Positions 42,761 to 56,560 of a stretch of DNA of 64,000 nucleotides are shown one piece after another (within the stretch, counting starts at the first letter, position 1; every line of letters begins with the position of its first letter). Origin of the DNA: Trileptium ribeirensis (taxonomy: Eukaryota > Nematoda > Enoplea > Enoplida > Thoracostomopsidae); assembly GCA_030248225.1 (NCBI GenBank), contig JASANE010026683.1:19800-83799 (forward strand). The letters run 5' to 3'. The notes under the pieces are model-generated. The model had not been told where the DNA came from. It saw only the letters and a list, made by a program, of their open reading frames with translations, and did not search any database. The position numbers and the translations under genes were made by a program.

Positions 42761-43150
42761 TAGAACTCGGAGCAATGTAAGAGAGCTTCGGCTGATTCAA
42801 GGTTTAAAATCAGTACCAATTATCTAGAACTCGGAGCAATGTAAGAGAGCTTGCGGCTGATTCAAGGTTTAAAATCAATACCAGTTATCTAGAACTCGGA
42901 GCAATGTAAGAGAACTTGCCGCTGATTCAAGGTTTAAAATCAGTACCAATTATCTAGAACTCGGAGCAATGTAAGATAGCTTGCGGCTGATTCAAGGTTT
43001 AAAATCAGTACAAATTAATAAAAAACTTGGAGCAATGTAAGTGAGATTGCGGCTGATTAAAGGTTTAAAATCAGTACCAATTATCTAGAACTCGGAGCAA
43101 TGTAAGAGAGCTTGCGGCTGATTCAAGGTTTAAAATCAGTACCAATTATC
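42761..43150 (+). repeat. Six-copy tandem repeat, 64-65-bp unit
   Basis: Units start at 42761, 42825, 42890, 42955, about 43021 and 43086 with TAGAACTCGGAGCAATGTAA. They continue GCGGCTGATTCAAGGTTTAA and AATCAGTACCAATTATC. Identity between units is high (a few substitutions each). The fifth unit is the most diverged. Confidence 0.9.
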
Positions 43151-46100
43151 AATTTATTAACTAAAAATTTAGCAGCGTTATGCTCCCAAAATTTAATGTT
43201 TGTGCATTTGCCATGCTTATCCGCATAACTTTGGCGCTGTATGTTAAAGTTATAGTAAGGCACATAATGCGGCGCTTACGTTATAAATTAGCCAACAACT
43301 GGAAAAAAGATTTGTTTCTCAATAATCACGACTATACCAAGATGCACGGTAGTCAAAAGGGCTGTGACAACGGATACAACGTACTGAAAACTCGTTGACA
43401 CCGTATATTTTAAACAAGTTTTTAGATGTGGGGGAAATAATTATATGCAAATTTTAAATTGTATAAACACATTCATGGTATGTCGTACACCATATCTTAC
43501 TAATAGCGTTGTTTAAAAAAGGTTGAACCACAGATGAAAAAATTGTAACCCACAATTTTTTGTATGTTTTCGGTTTGACATATGAAATATACTGTTGTCC
43601 TCGAGCACAACATAATTTAACTCCAATACAAAAATCGCTACACACATGAAGCCAAATGGAGTCAAACTGTTCAAAAAACATGACAGACAATGCAGAGATA
43701 AATGCCATGAGAACATTGTTTATAAAGACGCCACTGCAGTTTATCTTACCTAATCTACTGGTCGATATTATAAATTGTAACATAAAAAGCTGAATTGGGA
43801 AACATGATTCCAGACAATAGATTAAAAATTAACAAGCAAAAATCCGAGAATCTAAGCAATACTAAAACCAAAATCTGCGACATTTCGACGGGTTTTGTGG
43901 GTTCAAAAAATTTTCAAAACCATAAAACCTTGGTATAACTTTTAACGAAAACCATCGTTTCGAGACTCCAGTGGCACACATGTTGAAAAATTAAAACATT
44001 CCAATTCACACCAGTCCTCACAATACAGAAATATAACACACAATAAATTAATACAACAATAAACAACACAAATAACGACATTTAAAACAACTACAGATAT
44101 ACAAACAAAATGTCGCCCGGGAAAAACAATTGCTCCGTTTTGAAGTACAAAAAACACCCTAGACGCAACATAGAACATATACACGAAAGCCAGCCGAAAA
44201 CAGTTACCCATCCCAGCGGTATATATACGTACTTAGGACAAAAAATCCTTTATAAAGTCAAAAAATATTACATTATATTAGGAAAGAAAAAAATTAGGGG
44301 AAAACCCCAACACAACTATATATATATGTACAAATAAAATAGATATTAAGCCGCCTCTGATTTTCCTTTTGATGGCACACTGAAGCCTGGCCCAGTTTAA
44401 GATATATATAAGTGCTGACTAGAGAACACCATATACCCGGATCGGATTGGATCCATGCAGGTTCCCGACGACAAGCCACCTTAACCAAATATCGACGTCA
44501 AAGTAATGTTGGTGGTAATACAACTCACTTCATGGCTGTCCGTTTTAGAACAGGTAATCGTCTAGGAGAAGGCTGGGCTACGTTAGGCAATTTGCGCATC
44601 GACCGACGAGTCAATGCGATTATGTGTTCATACATACGTTAAACCATGCAGGGCATGAAAGAGCAAAGAATATATACACTTTCTTCATTCATACAAACGT
44701 AATAACCGATGTTTCCTATAGAGATTTTCGACTCCGTGTGATTTATCTTAGGTTACGTCCGTCATATGCTCATTGAATTCAAGAGATTTTTAAAACATCT
44801 AGATATGGCCATCAATAAATGTTTGCATCAATATCTCGACTAGGGCTGCAGTTTTTAGCTTATATATGTAAGGGGTTGTTTTGGGTGGGGATGCAGGGTA
44901 TGTGGGCCAGAGGGTACGGAGGCTGGAGGTGGGGGTTAAGCGACGAGGGAGGTCGAAGCGGATATGGAGACACTGCGTGAACGAAGACATGAGAGCGATG
45001 AGACTGGAGGAGGCTGAGACACAAGATAGACTGACTTGACAATCGCGGATTCGCACAGGCGACCCCACTTAGTGGAAACAAAGCCCGAAGAAGATGCATG
45101 GGGTTTGTTTTGGTTATACCATCCCAGCCTGAAAATGGTCAGTTTTCAAGATATGTACCGTACCGCTATAACTTTGGTACAATTCGACTGAGCTCCACGA
45201 GACGTTTTAGTCGATTTTATGAATTTTTTTTCAAAAATTTTCGGTACCAGGAGAAGTAACAAATAAGTCATTAACAATGTATAACATTTTATTACGCTGC
45301 GTTTTAAGTAATAGTAATATTTTACTTCGTTCATATAGCTGCAATGTCATACGTACCTAATCTTGAGTATGCAAGCTGTGTCTGGTCACCACGTTATCTT
45401 TTTGAAATTCACTTAATTGAAGGAGTCCAACTTATTACACCCGCCGTATATTTAGCCTCGCGCAAAGAGATACTCAGTTCAACAGTGAGTCACTTGAACT
45501 GAGGCGACTCAGCACTGATCAAGCTACAATGTTCACATACGTTCTCGAAGTGATTGGAAAATCAGATCATGAGGTATTTCACTGTTTCAATGCCAAAAGC
45601 ACGCAAGTTCACCCATTTAAATTGGGGAAGCCATGGTCCCGAACAAATCTACTAAGCCATTCTTTTCTGGCTCGCAAATATTAACGTTTGGAACATCCTG
45701 CCCGAAAATGAGAACGGAGTGCCTTTGGTAGCTGTTTAAAGTGTCCAAGTATTTAAAGAACTTCATCTTCTAAAGGAAAATAGATTTGGGTCAGTTCCGA
45801 AAATTTTGTAGATACCTTTGTGGGGTGGGTCTACCCGCCTTTCTGGTTTTATTTTACTTAAACAAAACTAATTTGTGTCACCGTGTCTTTGCCAAAATTG
45901 TTGTGTTTAATTTTTTTATTTTTAGCTTGTGTAGACTATAAATTGTATTTTCGAGTGAACTTATTATTAAAACATGCACAACCTTTGAGATGACCAGACA
46001 ATGACAACTACAAATGAAATCAATTCATATACGACTATTTTATATAACATCTAAATGTTTAATAAAAAATTTTGTTAACGCTCACGTAGTAAGCAGTACA

Positions 46101-46526
46101 ATGAATAATTTCTAGATTATTCTAGAACAACCAATTCCCCATACGTTTTCCAAAACATCAATCATTTTAAGAGACAGAAAAAGGAAAATGTCAGCGCGCT
46201 ATACAGAATTATTACTATTATATATACGTATGCGATATACACGATTAAGAAGAAACATATATATATATAACTGAGGTCAAACAAATTTTTTCAATTGCTA
46301 TGTTTCGTAGCGCTCTGTGCGAAATTGCGAGAAATTTATATACTTTCAGTGCATTTAACTGCGCGATTACCCAATTGACCCAATGCAAATTGTGTTTTAA
46401 CCCAATTGCATTCAGGTACCTGCTTGAGAGAAGCGAAGAAATTATACATTCAGTAATAAAATGTAAAATAGTTAAGTTGCTGAATATATTGTCTCCGGAC
46501 GTTAAATCACCGTCTCAAATCAAACA
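43151..46526. other. Long stretch without recognised gene
   Basis: A 109-codon minus frame at 43454-43783 (VFINNVLMAFISALSVMFF ...) is hydrophobic in part but matches nothing I know and has no splice support. The rest is AT-rich. Confidence 0.3.
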
Positions 46527-47400
46527 ATGGCAACAAATCCGCGTCAAGTTACAAACAAGCCGGCCACACAATCGCATGCGAACCGCAATACACGAACAGT
46601 CACCCGAAAGCAAGGCTCAACACAGTCTTTGCAGCGCCAATCAACGACATCACAGAACACATCATTTACACCTCCGGCGACGGATCATTGCGCTGAGTGT
46701 AATCGTGAAGATGGCAGTGACTGCTTCGAGTGCGACCTTTGTGGGTGTTGGATTCACTTCGCATGTACATTGATAGACAAAAACGATGCCCACCGTTACG
46801 AAATTCCTCACGTACTAGTTGTCTGTACAAACTAGACTTTGCGCGCAACCACCGTCTAAGTCGCCAATCACAACAGCCTGAAACAGTGCAACATCACACC
46901 ACCGCAGAATCCCACCGATTACAAAAATTGGAAGCCCAAATTGAATCTTTTACGACTGATATCGACAAACTTGCCGCATCAGCAGCTGAATCGGCCGCGT
47001 CCGTCAACGTCCTGAAAGAATCGTATCAATCATCGTTATCTTCAGATTCGTTGTCAGCGAACGAAACTAGCGGCGCATCCACGGACCCGCAATCACGGGC
47101 TCAAATTGTTCAACAAAACACTAGATCTGGCGGGCGTGTTGTTCACTCCACGCAGCCATCCGATGATGAAGATGCTAGACGTCGCAGATGCATTGTTATT
47201 AAAGGTCTACCAGAAAGAGGATACGACATGGCAGCGCTAGCAACATCTGCATAAAGCTTGATCCGTCCGTCCAGATCCAGGAAGTTTTTCGGCTTGGCGT
47301 TTACGATCAATCGTCCAGCAACCGAACAACAAATCATGGACCCCGACTCTTGAAAGTACGGCTATCCTCCACAACTGTTGATCGATCATCCTGCAGAACG
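46527..47400 (+). pseudogene. LINE ORF1: PHD-type zinc finger, coiled coil, RRM-like start
   Basis: From the ATG at 46527 (MATNPRQVTNK) a basic Ser/Thr/Gln-rich start leads to CAECNREDGSDCFECDLCGC followed by WIHFAC, a Cys4-His-Cys (PHD/ESCRT-like) finger known from ORF1 proteins of CR1-like LINEs. The frame then shifts near 46820. A probable coiled coil follows (SHRLQKLEAQIESFTTDIDK), then an acidic patch (DDEDARRRR), then CIVIKGLPERG, the usual start of the ORF1 RNA-binding domain. A stop at 47252 and further shifts end it. It probably binds LINE RNA. Dead copy. Confidence 0.7.
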
Positions 47401-47691
47401 CACGAAAACTTAAGGACTACGACGGGTTATAGAAAATATTTATAATTATATAAAGGTCAATGACAGACAGGGAACTGAGAGAGGCAAAGCATACGAACTT
47501 AATTCAGCTCAACGCGAAAATATGCAGAACACCACTCACTACGCGGTTGTCAAAGAAAAACTGGTTGTCATTAAAAACTGTACATGAAACGACGCGGGTC
47601 GGCTAGTAGGTGGCAAAAATAATAACATAAACTACGATTTTATTGATGTTAATGGTAAGATTATGGTCCAGCTAAACTTTTAATCGGGACA

Positions 47692-50515
47692 TTGCCAAAC
47701 CCACCAATTCCAAAGCTGACAAAATGTATATACTTTAATGCGCGAAGCTTTTGCAACAAACTTTCAGATTTGAACGTTATGCTTGCATCGAGATCTCACT
47801 CAGTAATTGCAGTTTCTTCTGAAACTTGGTTACATGATCGCATCCCAGACGGCTTGCTTTCTTGTTCAGAGTACAGTGTCTTTAGAAAGGACAGAACTTC
47901 ACGCGGAGGCGGAGTTGCAATCTTTGTTTCTAAGTATCTCAAGTGTGCTCCGATGCTAAATTTCCCCGAACAATTTCATGTTGTAGAAGGTATAGCAGTG
48001 GACATATTTCTATCCGTGAAAATTCGAGTCGTGTGCATATACCGCCCACCCAACTGCACTTCCGAACAAAACGCTTTGCTGTACTCATTCATACCTCATG
48101 CATGTAATATTTCATGGCCTGTCGTTGTACTGGGAGACTTTAACCAAGCCGACATTGATTGGAGTAGAAATATAGTACCTGTTGTAGCACCCGAATACGG
48201 ATTATTTTATAATATGGTTCTCGAATCTAGTCTCACTCAGTTAGTAAATTTTCCTACACGCGGAACAAAGACACTTGATCTACTTCTTACGAACTCCCCG
48301 CGGCATGTCGCGCGCGTAGAATATTCCGAGAATTTCGCAAATTCAGATCATTACTCTATTGATTTCATGATTGCCACCAATCAAACTCCGCTCAAAGACA
48401 GCTTTCGACTTTAAAAATTCGAACTTTAAAAATCTGAACGACTTTCTTATTTCAATTGATTGGGACTCATTATTATATACACTCTGTATCAATGTAAATG
48501 ATAAATGGTTAATGTTATATATATATGTACCCAAACGAGTCATGCCATACTGGAAAAACAAAACTTGCCCGAATTATACCAAAAAACTCCGCCGTAGTAT
48601 ATTAGTGCTGTGGAAATTAGGTAAACAATCAGGAGACATGTCAGAATACAGAAGGACTGCCAAGAATTACAGCCAAGCCAAAATTACAGCCCAGCCAAGA
48701 GTAAGGGAAGAAAAAGATATCTTAGATTCTGGAAACCCAAGTGCACTGTACAGTTACGTAAAAACGCGTAGCTCAACAGCGACTGGCATAAGTGCACTGA
48801 AATTGTCAAGTGGAGAAATTGCTACGGACGATCCAACTAGATCGGAAATCCTAGCTAACGCTTTTCAAGGCATCTATTCAATCTCCGACAACACTTTTCC
48901 AACGTTTACAGATAACATCACTCATCAGTTGACGTGGGTGCCGTTTACGCCTTACGATGTTCAATTATGTGTAACAGAGTTAAGGCACAGAGTTAAGGCC
49001 TAAACATAGCCATGCACCAGACACCTTCACGCAATTCTTTTTGCGCAAAGTGAAAGACGCAATAAGTATTCCACTCGCGCACATTTTCGACCAGTCCTTT
49101 GTGACTGGTTGCATACCCGATATGTGGCGATGCGCCGATGTGATCGGAATATATAAAAAAGGAGACCCCACGGACCCATTAAATTACCGTCCGGTGTCGT
49201 TGGTATCAAACTGCTGCAAAATCATGGAACGGATCATTAATAAGTGCTTGCTAAATCACGTCAAAATCAAATATTTTATCCCAAAATCAACATGGATTTA
49301 TCGCTAAACAGTCCACTAGCACTCAATTAATAGAGAGTGTCTGGGAGTGGGCAAACGATATAGATAAAAATCATTCAGTAGACGTGGCTTATATCGATTT
49401 TGCGAAGGCGTTCGACACTGTTTCCCACACGAAACTCGTGTATAAGCTCTCGTGTCTTGGAATATTTGGTAAATGTCTAGCTTGGTTAAACAGCTTTTTA
49501 TCAAATAGGAAATTTCGGGTTAAAATGAACACCAGCTATTCCAACTACAAATCCGTTCTATCCGGTGTTCCTCATGGCAGTGTCCTTGGACCAACATTAT
49601 TCACGTTATATATTAATGATTTAATTGATTATGTTAAAATGTGCTCTAACGTTAACATAAAGTTGTTTGCCGATGATGTTAAATTATACATAACGATCCC
49701 AGAAGAGAATAGCCAACTTGCTAAAGCTAATATGCACAATGCACTAAACAGAATTTCGGAGTGGTATGAAAAATGGCAACTTACGATTTCGGTTTCAAAA
49801 TGTCAAATTTTGCACATAGGCGTAAAAACCCACATTTCTCATATACCCTACTAGGAAACACTATACCGCATAACGAAATTTGCCGTGATCTCGGAGTGTC
49901 CATCACTAAAGACTTAACATTCAAGCATCATTGCAGAGATATAGTGAGCAAAGCATACCGAATATCTAATATACTTTTCCGATGTTTCTTAACGTCTGAT
50001 ATAGAAGTACATCGTCGTGCATATGTTACATATGTTCGGCCAATACTGGAATACGCGTCTCCCGTTTGGTCACCCGTGTATTCAGGGGATATCGATATCA
50101 TAGAACGTGTCCAATGCTACTACATAAGGCGTTTATATGATCGTTGCGCGCTGTCTGCAGCGCAGTACAATGAAAGACTAATATTTCTTGATCTAGAACC
50201 ACTCGAGCTAAGAAGACTACATCTCGACCTTATTGCAATTTTCAAATTTATTAACAATGAATTCGATTCAATTTTAAAACTATCCCCTATTACCGAAACG
50301 CGAACCCGTGGTCACAATTGCAGAATATATAAACCTGCGTTCAGAACCAACGTACTGCACCATATATTTCCAATGCGGGTAATAAAATATTGGAATGCCT
50401 TACCATCAACAATAGACGGAATACCTTTAGTGACGGCTTAGAGTTCAAAAGAGTTTAAAACACTACTAGGTAAAGTAGATTTTGCAAATAATTTGAAATA
50501 CGATAGAAAATTATA
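47692..50515 (+). pseudogene. LINE ORF2 (CR1-like): AP endonuclease and reverse transcriptase
   Basis: Nearly full length. The endonuclease shows FNARSFCNKL, VSSETWL, RTSRGGGVAIFV, VVCIYRPP, VVLGDFNQADIDW, FPTRG and NSDHYSIDF, so the Glu, Asp-Asn and Ser-Asp-His residues are present. The reverse transcriptase shows NYRPVSLVSNCCKIMERIIN, IDFAKAFDTVSHTKLVYKL, GVPHGSVLGPTLFTLYINDL and LFADDVKLY, and the C-terminus YVRPILEYASPVWSPVYSGD, ending near 50515. Frameshifts lie near 48400, 49000, 49290 and 49830, with an in-frame stop at 50439. RT and endonuclease normally act together in target-primed insertion; this copy cannot. Confidence 0.9.
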
Positions 50516-53482
50516 GTTGATAAATGGTGGTACTGTCCCATATCACGTTATTTATGGTTATCCTAGTAAATACTGAGTTATAAATATATATCACGACCTG
50601 GCCAGTAAAATCAAAATGTAGGATTTTTGCTCAGTATTACTCAATCAGGTTGATATAACATCTTTTAAATTAATGCAGATATATAGGCAGATGTAAGAGG
50701 CGAGGTCATACCCCCCTTTCTGCCCTTACGTTATTCATTTCCTTGTGTGAATTTTCTACCTTATTATAAACATGTGTGGCAATGTTCTGCGAACGCTAGT
50801 AAGCATGCTGTGCGGACGACGCTTAATGAATTCTCATTCTCGAGTCGTATGAACGCGTTTCAGAAGCAGAACACTGCAGTAAATGTACAGTTTCGTATAT
50901 ACCATAAGAAATGAATAAATTTGTATTGTATTACATTTGAAAGCATTGGCTTTATATCCCATCAAATGGCTCAAGCCCATCCGAATTGAATAAAAGGATA
51001 CTAACCGGCCCAACAATGCTTTATCTAACAAATAAAAAGGACACGCTGAGCACCGTATTTTACTACCGTTCTCGGCTTTCCAATATGCTACTTGTATACA
51101 ATTGATGGGACATTTTGCACATTGAGTAAATTTATGTCCAAGCACCGTCTATTGTCCAATTTTAGCAATAATGGTGTGTATGCCGAAAATTCCTTGCAAT
51201 TTTAAACGATCATACACTGCAGTTTTCAATAAAGGTTGGGTACGCGAGAAGCTGAAACAGCGGCGGAAATTGAAAAAATGAAGTGTGAGCTGATGATATG
51301 GTTCAAGTGAGATAAGTTGGATGATAATTTATCAAAAAATGTATTGTGCTTTTGGTGAACTAAACAGCAAAATCCGTTCGCACCGTCAACGCTGAGACGG
51401 ATATCCCGTTCCGTTCACACTCAAAAGTGTGGAGCACAAATCCGTCCTCTAGCCTGGATTTGTTCCAGTTCGTTACCGAAGGCATCACTACGAGTAAAGT
51501 CTGCGAGCAAAGTGTCAACGCAACATAGGTACGTAACGTAACATAGCGTTCGCCTGGGTTTATAGAAATAATTTTCACCAGCAATCAAGTATAAAAATAA
51601 TAGCTACAAATAAAAAAAATTAAAATTTAATAAATCACTAAATCGAAATACTACTTTCTTATGCCAGTACGCCTGATGAAAACATCACTGGCGAATACGT
51701 AAACACAGAACAACCATTTATAACGGTTGCTTTGAAATAGAAACTAATGAACAGGAAAAGCCATCGAATCTGAAGACGCCACAGACCTCAAACAATACTC
51801 CTGGGCCAAGTGTGTCGGTTTTGATTACGGTTGTTGTCACGGCTTTGTGCTCCATGTCCGCATAATATCTGCGAGGATCGTAAATAATTTCATACGAGCT
51901 TCAAGTTCTAAGCGAAGAAGGAAAGAACTGACTCAAATTGCTGGAAACATGTGCACAACTTTAGGGCAAAGCATTCTGGCGGAGCGAAGCAGGAGTTGGG
52001 ACCCAAAATGATTTGATATTGTTAAAATGTTGGGTCACTGTCCATAGGGAGACGGTACTGGAAATGAAATAAACCCTAACCGGTGTCAATTTTTACCCAC
52101 CAATATTTTTACCAAATAATCATGAACAGTGTAACAACAGGATTCGTTTATATGCAGATACAAATGGCCGGTACAAACAGTGATGGTATATAGAAACAAG
52201 CTGAACCGACCCAAACAGATATCCATATAACCGGCTATCAATAAATCGGAATTACGACTCGTAACTAGGTTCTATGTGGATCCTCTGTCAGTGTTTTGTT
52301 GGCGCACAGCGAAGACGTTGCACGGCATGGACGTCACACATAGCGCTATTCACATCGTTTACGGATGCTACTGCTTCGAGAATATGACCTTTCAACGTAG
52401 GTGGCTCACGTTATTAATTGAACGAGGTTAGCATGAACTAAATATTAGTAAGCGTTGTCCAGGCCCAACCCGAAACCAGGCATTTTTCAACCCGACCCGA
52501 CTGCGGTCTCTAGGTCAGTTCACAATACAATCAAGGTCAGAATATTAGGAAGTTTGCTCAACGAGGCACTCCAGGATCCCGTCCACTTTTTCACACTCGT
52601 TTGCCTGTGCTCACAACTGAAATTTTTTTACGAATTGTTACACATAATTGTACATAATTGTTACACATACATTGTTCAAATAATAATTATAAACAGCTTA
52701 GTACAAAATTCATCTTTGCTTTATCCAAACTCAAATAATCCAGTGCCCATATCAAAATTCAATGCAACTATTTATATACACAGGAAATATGAAAATGATG
52801 CTACCCGAAAAAAATACGCCCCCTGAATTGCATCCTAAACTAAAACTCAAGGCGCATTTTTGACAAATTGCATAAACCTAAAGTCCTACGCCAAATCGAC
52901 AGATATATAGCTTAAATATAGCACCAGCCAAACACTGGATACGCTTGTTCAGCGCTTAATAAGTTGCTGTTGTAAACAAATTTATTCTCTAAACAATTTT
53001 GACGCAGTGATTTCACGAATATACATTAGCGTTGCCTTTATACATACGCACATCCTATATATATATACTTATTTATAGATATGCGCCGATATCCATAACA
53101 ACAGCTAAAATTGTTAGATATACGTACATATTATTCAGTCAGGTCAGGATATCCAGAAGTTGGGATGGATATCAAATTAAATATTCCAATTTTTATATTT
53201 TGGTTAAACTTCAAAGACCGTATAATAGGCTTTGCAATAGACTACATTGCCCTTTTGCATGATAATGTTATAAAGATTTGAGATATGAGCCTAACTTCCG
53301 ACTGGGGTTCGACTAATAGTCCTAGACTTTGAAAATTTTCAACTTAAAAACAAACCTTTTTTAACTAATATTTAACTAAGTTTACCGAAAAATATGAGCA
53401 TACGTCATTAATAAACGAAAAGAGGTACTATTTGTAAGCTCCCATATTTCAGCATACCGCGCCATAAGCTACCTCGCCTAAT
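50516..53482. other. Stretch without recognised gene
   Basis: Short frames only; includes the LINE 3' tail region just after 50515. A fragment with CCGACCCGA near 52460-52505 resembles the inner part of the 35951 element. Confidence 0.3.
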
Positions 53483-53853
53483 CACTGGCGGATCCAGGAG
53501 GGGACTTGATCCCCACCCGCCGTAAGTCGGGTCATCAAAAATTTGTAAAAAAAAATACAAAATATGAAGTCCCGAAAAATTTGTTGATCAAGGACAGGTT
53601 GAGGTCCATATGTGTCGAAGATCCACCAGCTTTTGGGGTATAAATTAAATGGTCTCAGGGGTTTTTGCTAACTAGTTATTTTTTCTTTTGCCCACTTTTT
53701 TATCAATTTTACCCCAACGTTTCCCACTTGTCATCCTGTTTTTGATAAAATTTGCTGGGCGCCTGCGCGCGGGCGACCGCCCAGGGAGAGGGCTCCGGAA
53801 GTTTCAGGTGGTAATGGGCTACCGTCAGGGGATAATTCCTGGATCCATCAGTG
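53483..53853. mobile_element. Probable old hAT MITE (CACTGGCGGATCCAGG)
   Basis: The left end CACTGGCGGATCCAGGAGGG and the right end CCTGGATCCATCAGTG are inverted (CACTG..GGATCCAGG shared). The 8-bp flanks CGCCTAAT and GGCTTAAC match at 5 of 8 positions. Size and CAC/CAG-type ends suit hAT; the duplication is too eroded to be sure. Confidence 0.5.
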
Positions 53854-54489
53854 GGCTTAACCCAAATGTTAATCAACCAAAACTTTAATTTTTATCATAA
53901 TGCAGCTGCTTTCGGTGTTAACTCTAAAATGGCGTTTACGTACAGTGGAAACGAACCAACAGTTCCCCCAGCCAAGCCCTGAGCAAACTACGTAGGGTTC
54001 TTAAAATCTATACATATAATCCAACATGGGATTTCAACTGATACTGCTGTTTCGTAACCAGCTATAAAACATCATTTTATAATGACGCTGTTTATAGTAA
54101 ATAAACCAAACTTATCTAGCATTGTTTGTATTACTGCACAACATCCGGCGATAAAGAAATATCTATACTTAATTTACTGGTATTGCAAAAACAGTTTTAT
54201 CCAACGAAACCATTCTCCAGTAAATACGGCTAGTATGACACCATGCAAGTACGGCTTGTGGTCACATATTTCCAACTGAGCTCGCGTATTATTCAAGGGA
54301 CCCAAAATTTCATTTGCCAAACACAGCCCAAAATATGGCTGAGCGAACGATTAAATTTTTCGTGTCCGATAGTTAGACTAACTCTTTATGCGCCTTTACT
54401 AACTCTTTATGCGTTTTCTGTCCTTCCTATCATCAAGCACGTGCGTACGACTGTTTGGATACTACTTTCCACCAATTTTCGTCCGTGCT

Positions 54490-54870
54490 TCCACGAAACA
54501 TTTCTACCCCTGACCCACCAGCCTTACCTTTGACTTCCCGACTCACCATCCTTCCATTTGCCTTGCCGCCTCACCTGCATTACCTTTTACTTTGCCGACC
54601 CACCAGCTTTTCCTTTGCCTTGCCGACCCAACTGCCTTCCCTTTAGATTGCCGCTTCACTTACCTTCCTTTTGCCTTGCTGCCTTACCTTTACCTTCCCG
54701 CCCCACCTGCCTTCCGTTAGTCTTGGCACACCACCTGCCTTCCTTTGCCTTGCCACCCCACCTGCCTTCCCTTTGCCTTGCCGCCCCACATGCCCTTCCT
54801 TTCCTTGCCAACCCACCAGCCTTCCCTTTGCCTTGCCGAAGCATCAGCCTTTCCTTTGTCTTGCTTTTCA
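54490..54870 (+). repeat. Minisatellite of ~28-bp CCTTTGCCTTGCCGCCCCAC units
   Basis: About twelve diverged units of CTTCCCTTTGCCTTGCCG followed by CCCCACCTGC. All three plus frames stay open for parts of it, giving Pro/Leu/Cys-rich or Lys/Gly-rich spurious frames. Not a gene. Confidence 0.75.
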
Positions 54871-54879
54871 GAAACGGGT

Positions 54880-56510
54880 GATTAACCCGCCACGACAAGC
54901 ACGTTATCTAGTGCAATAACACGACGATGAAGCGGAAAGCAAACGAACAAGAACAGCACGGACGAATTGTGTCATAGATTACATTGTTCAACATCACTGT
55001 GCAGCAAATAATTAGCTACCTCACCACACACTTTGTCCTCAGGCCGACGCTCCTGGTAACAAAAAATTTGGACGCCCGGGCAACGAAAACTGACGTCGGG
55101 TATAATTATTGCCTCTACAGGATAAAATACACCGGTTGGATTTATTCAGACATTATATATATTAATTACTGAGTATCAGCATAACATTTTACGAAAAAAT
55201 ATAACTATTTTCAGCGGTTATAAACATTCTTGAATTGCAGCTTGAGTCGTATTTCGCTTAAAAACCATTTCTAGTCAGCTATGAACAACTGAATATGAAT
55301 AAAATGTCAAAATTTTATTATATATACAATACCAAAAGAATTTCGTCTCACGACGAATAACGACGTCACATAATATAGCCACAGTAGGCTTACAATACTA
55401 CAACCAACAGCACTATATTTCCATGTTTTCAAATTACGTTATAAACCCATTCGCTCACCATCGATGGGTAAGCAAGCAAGAAACATGACTGAGCAAAATT
55501 TTGATTATTTCATTTTTTCCGATCATTGGTTCATGAAACCAAATATTTCTATAACCAATGCGGGTAAATTTAAATCAGACAATCCTGTTGTGTAACTGGT
55601 GTTTTTTCTTCGCTCAGTTCCGTCCAACAAGATAACTAATACACAAGATTATGAACTATAAAGTATAAATAGCTGATGTACAACCGTGCAATATCACTCG
55701 TAACCGATTCACTGTCAAGCCTCAATGAAGGTTTAAACAACAGTTGTTGTATTAAATTGATCATGTTTTACTTAATTACCAGCCCAGTTCCACCATTTTA
55801 CCATGTTGCTACTTCCATGACTACCGTAAACTACCTCTACTATACTTATATATATTCGAACGAATGCCAACAAAACGAAAAGCACATTAGCTCGCGGCAC
55901 TGTCACAACAACGCAAGATAAAAGACCCCAGGCTCCAATATTTGTTTGACCCCCAATCGAGAACCATATATATATACACATATAATTATCACTATACGAC
56001 AGCTCTCTGAGCTAGCAACTCTTGTTCAATACTATTCGCTTCGGCCGACAAACTGTGTGCCAAACAAACTCTTTCTCATGAAAGCCTCTTCGCACCGTCG
56101 TTCGCTCTTCAAACACTGCTCACCGAGATATTCACATGAGTGTCAGCAGTCACATACGATATATTAATAGCAACCAACCATCGCGGCTATACAATATATC
56201 ATAGCTGGTTAGGCGTAACCATGGATATGCTTAAAATGATCTTCATCAAACGAAATGAGCTTATATCCTAGTAATACGTATGGTTGGCCTTAGCTAAACC
56301 ACCTGTTATCTGGCGGCGGTCTACTAGAGTATCACACAGTTCGAGATGCCCAACAGTTTCAACAGCGGTATCATTAGTAGTTATTCATGTGTATATACAT
56401 ACAAACCAAACACATGTTTACATGGTTAACACATCAATCTGTTTGGCGTATACACACAAATTTCAGTGAAAATCCACACATATTTATGTAATGTCTGTAA
56501 CTTTTTATGT
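54880..56510. other. Stretch without recognised gene
   Basis: AT-rich, no supported exon. Confidence 0.3.
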
Positions 56511-56560
56511 AACTGTCTAATGTAAATTATATATATTTATATAATTTACATTAGACAGTT
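56511..56560. repeat. Perfect palindrome, 23-bp arms, 4-base loop
   Basis: AACTGTCTAATGTAAATTAT plus ATA is followed by a TATT loop and the exact complement ending ACATTAGACAGTT. The surroundings are AT-rich. It could be a miniature element or a structured RNA, or simply a palindrome from repair. Confidence 0.8.

Noticed and set aside
42761..43150. CRISPR-like array
   Set aside because: The units are contiguous without spacers and the DNA is eukaryotic.
43454..43783. 109-codon hydrophobic minus frame as a membrane protein
   Set aside because: No start context, splice support or recognisable family.
54243..54919. Pro/Cys/Leu-rich plus frames as a proline-rich protein
   Set aside because: They come from the CCTTTGCCTTGCCGCC minisatellite; several frames are open at once.
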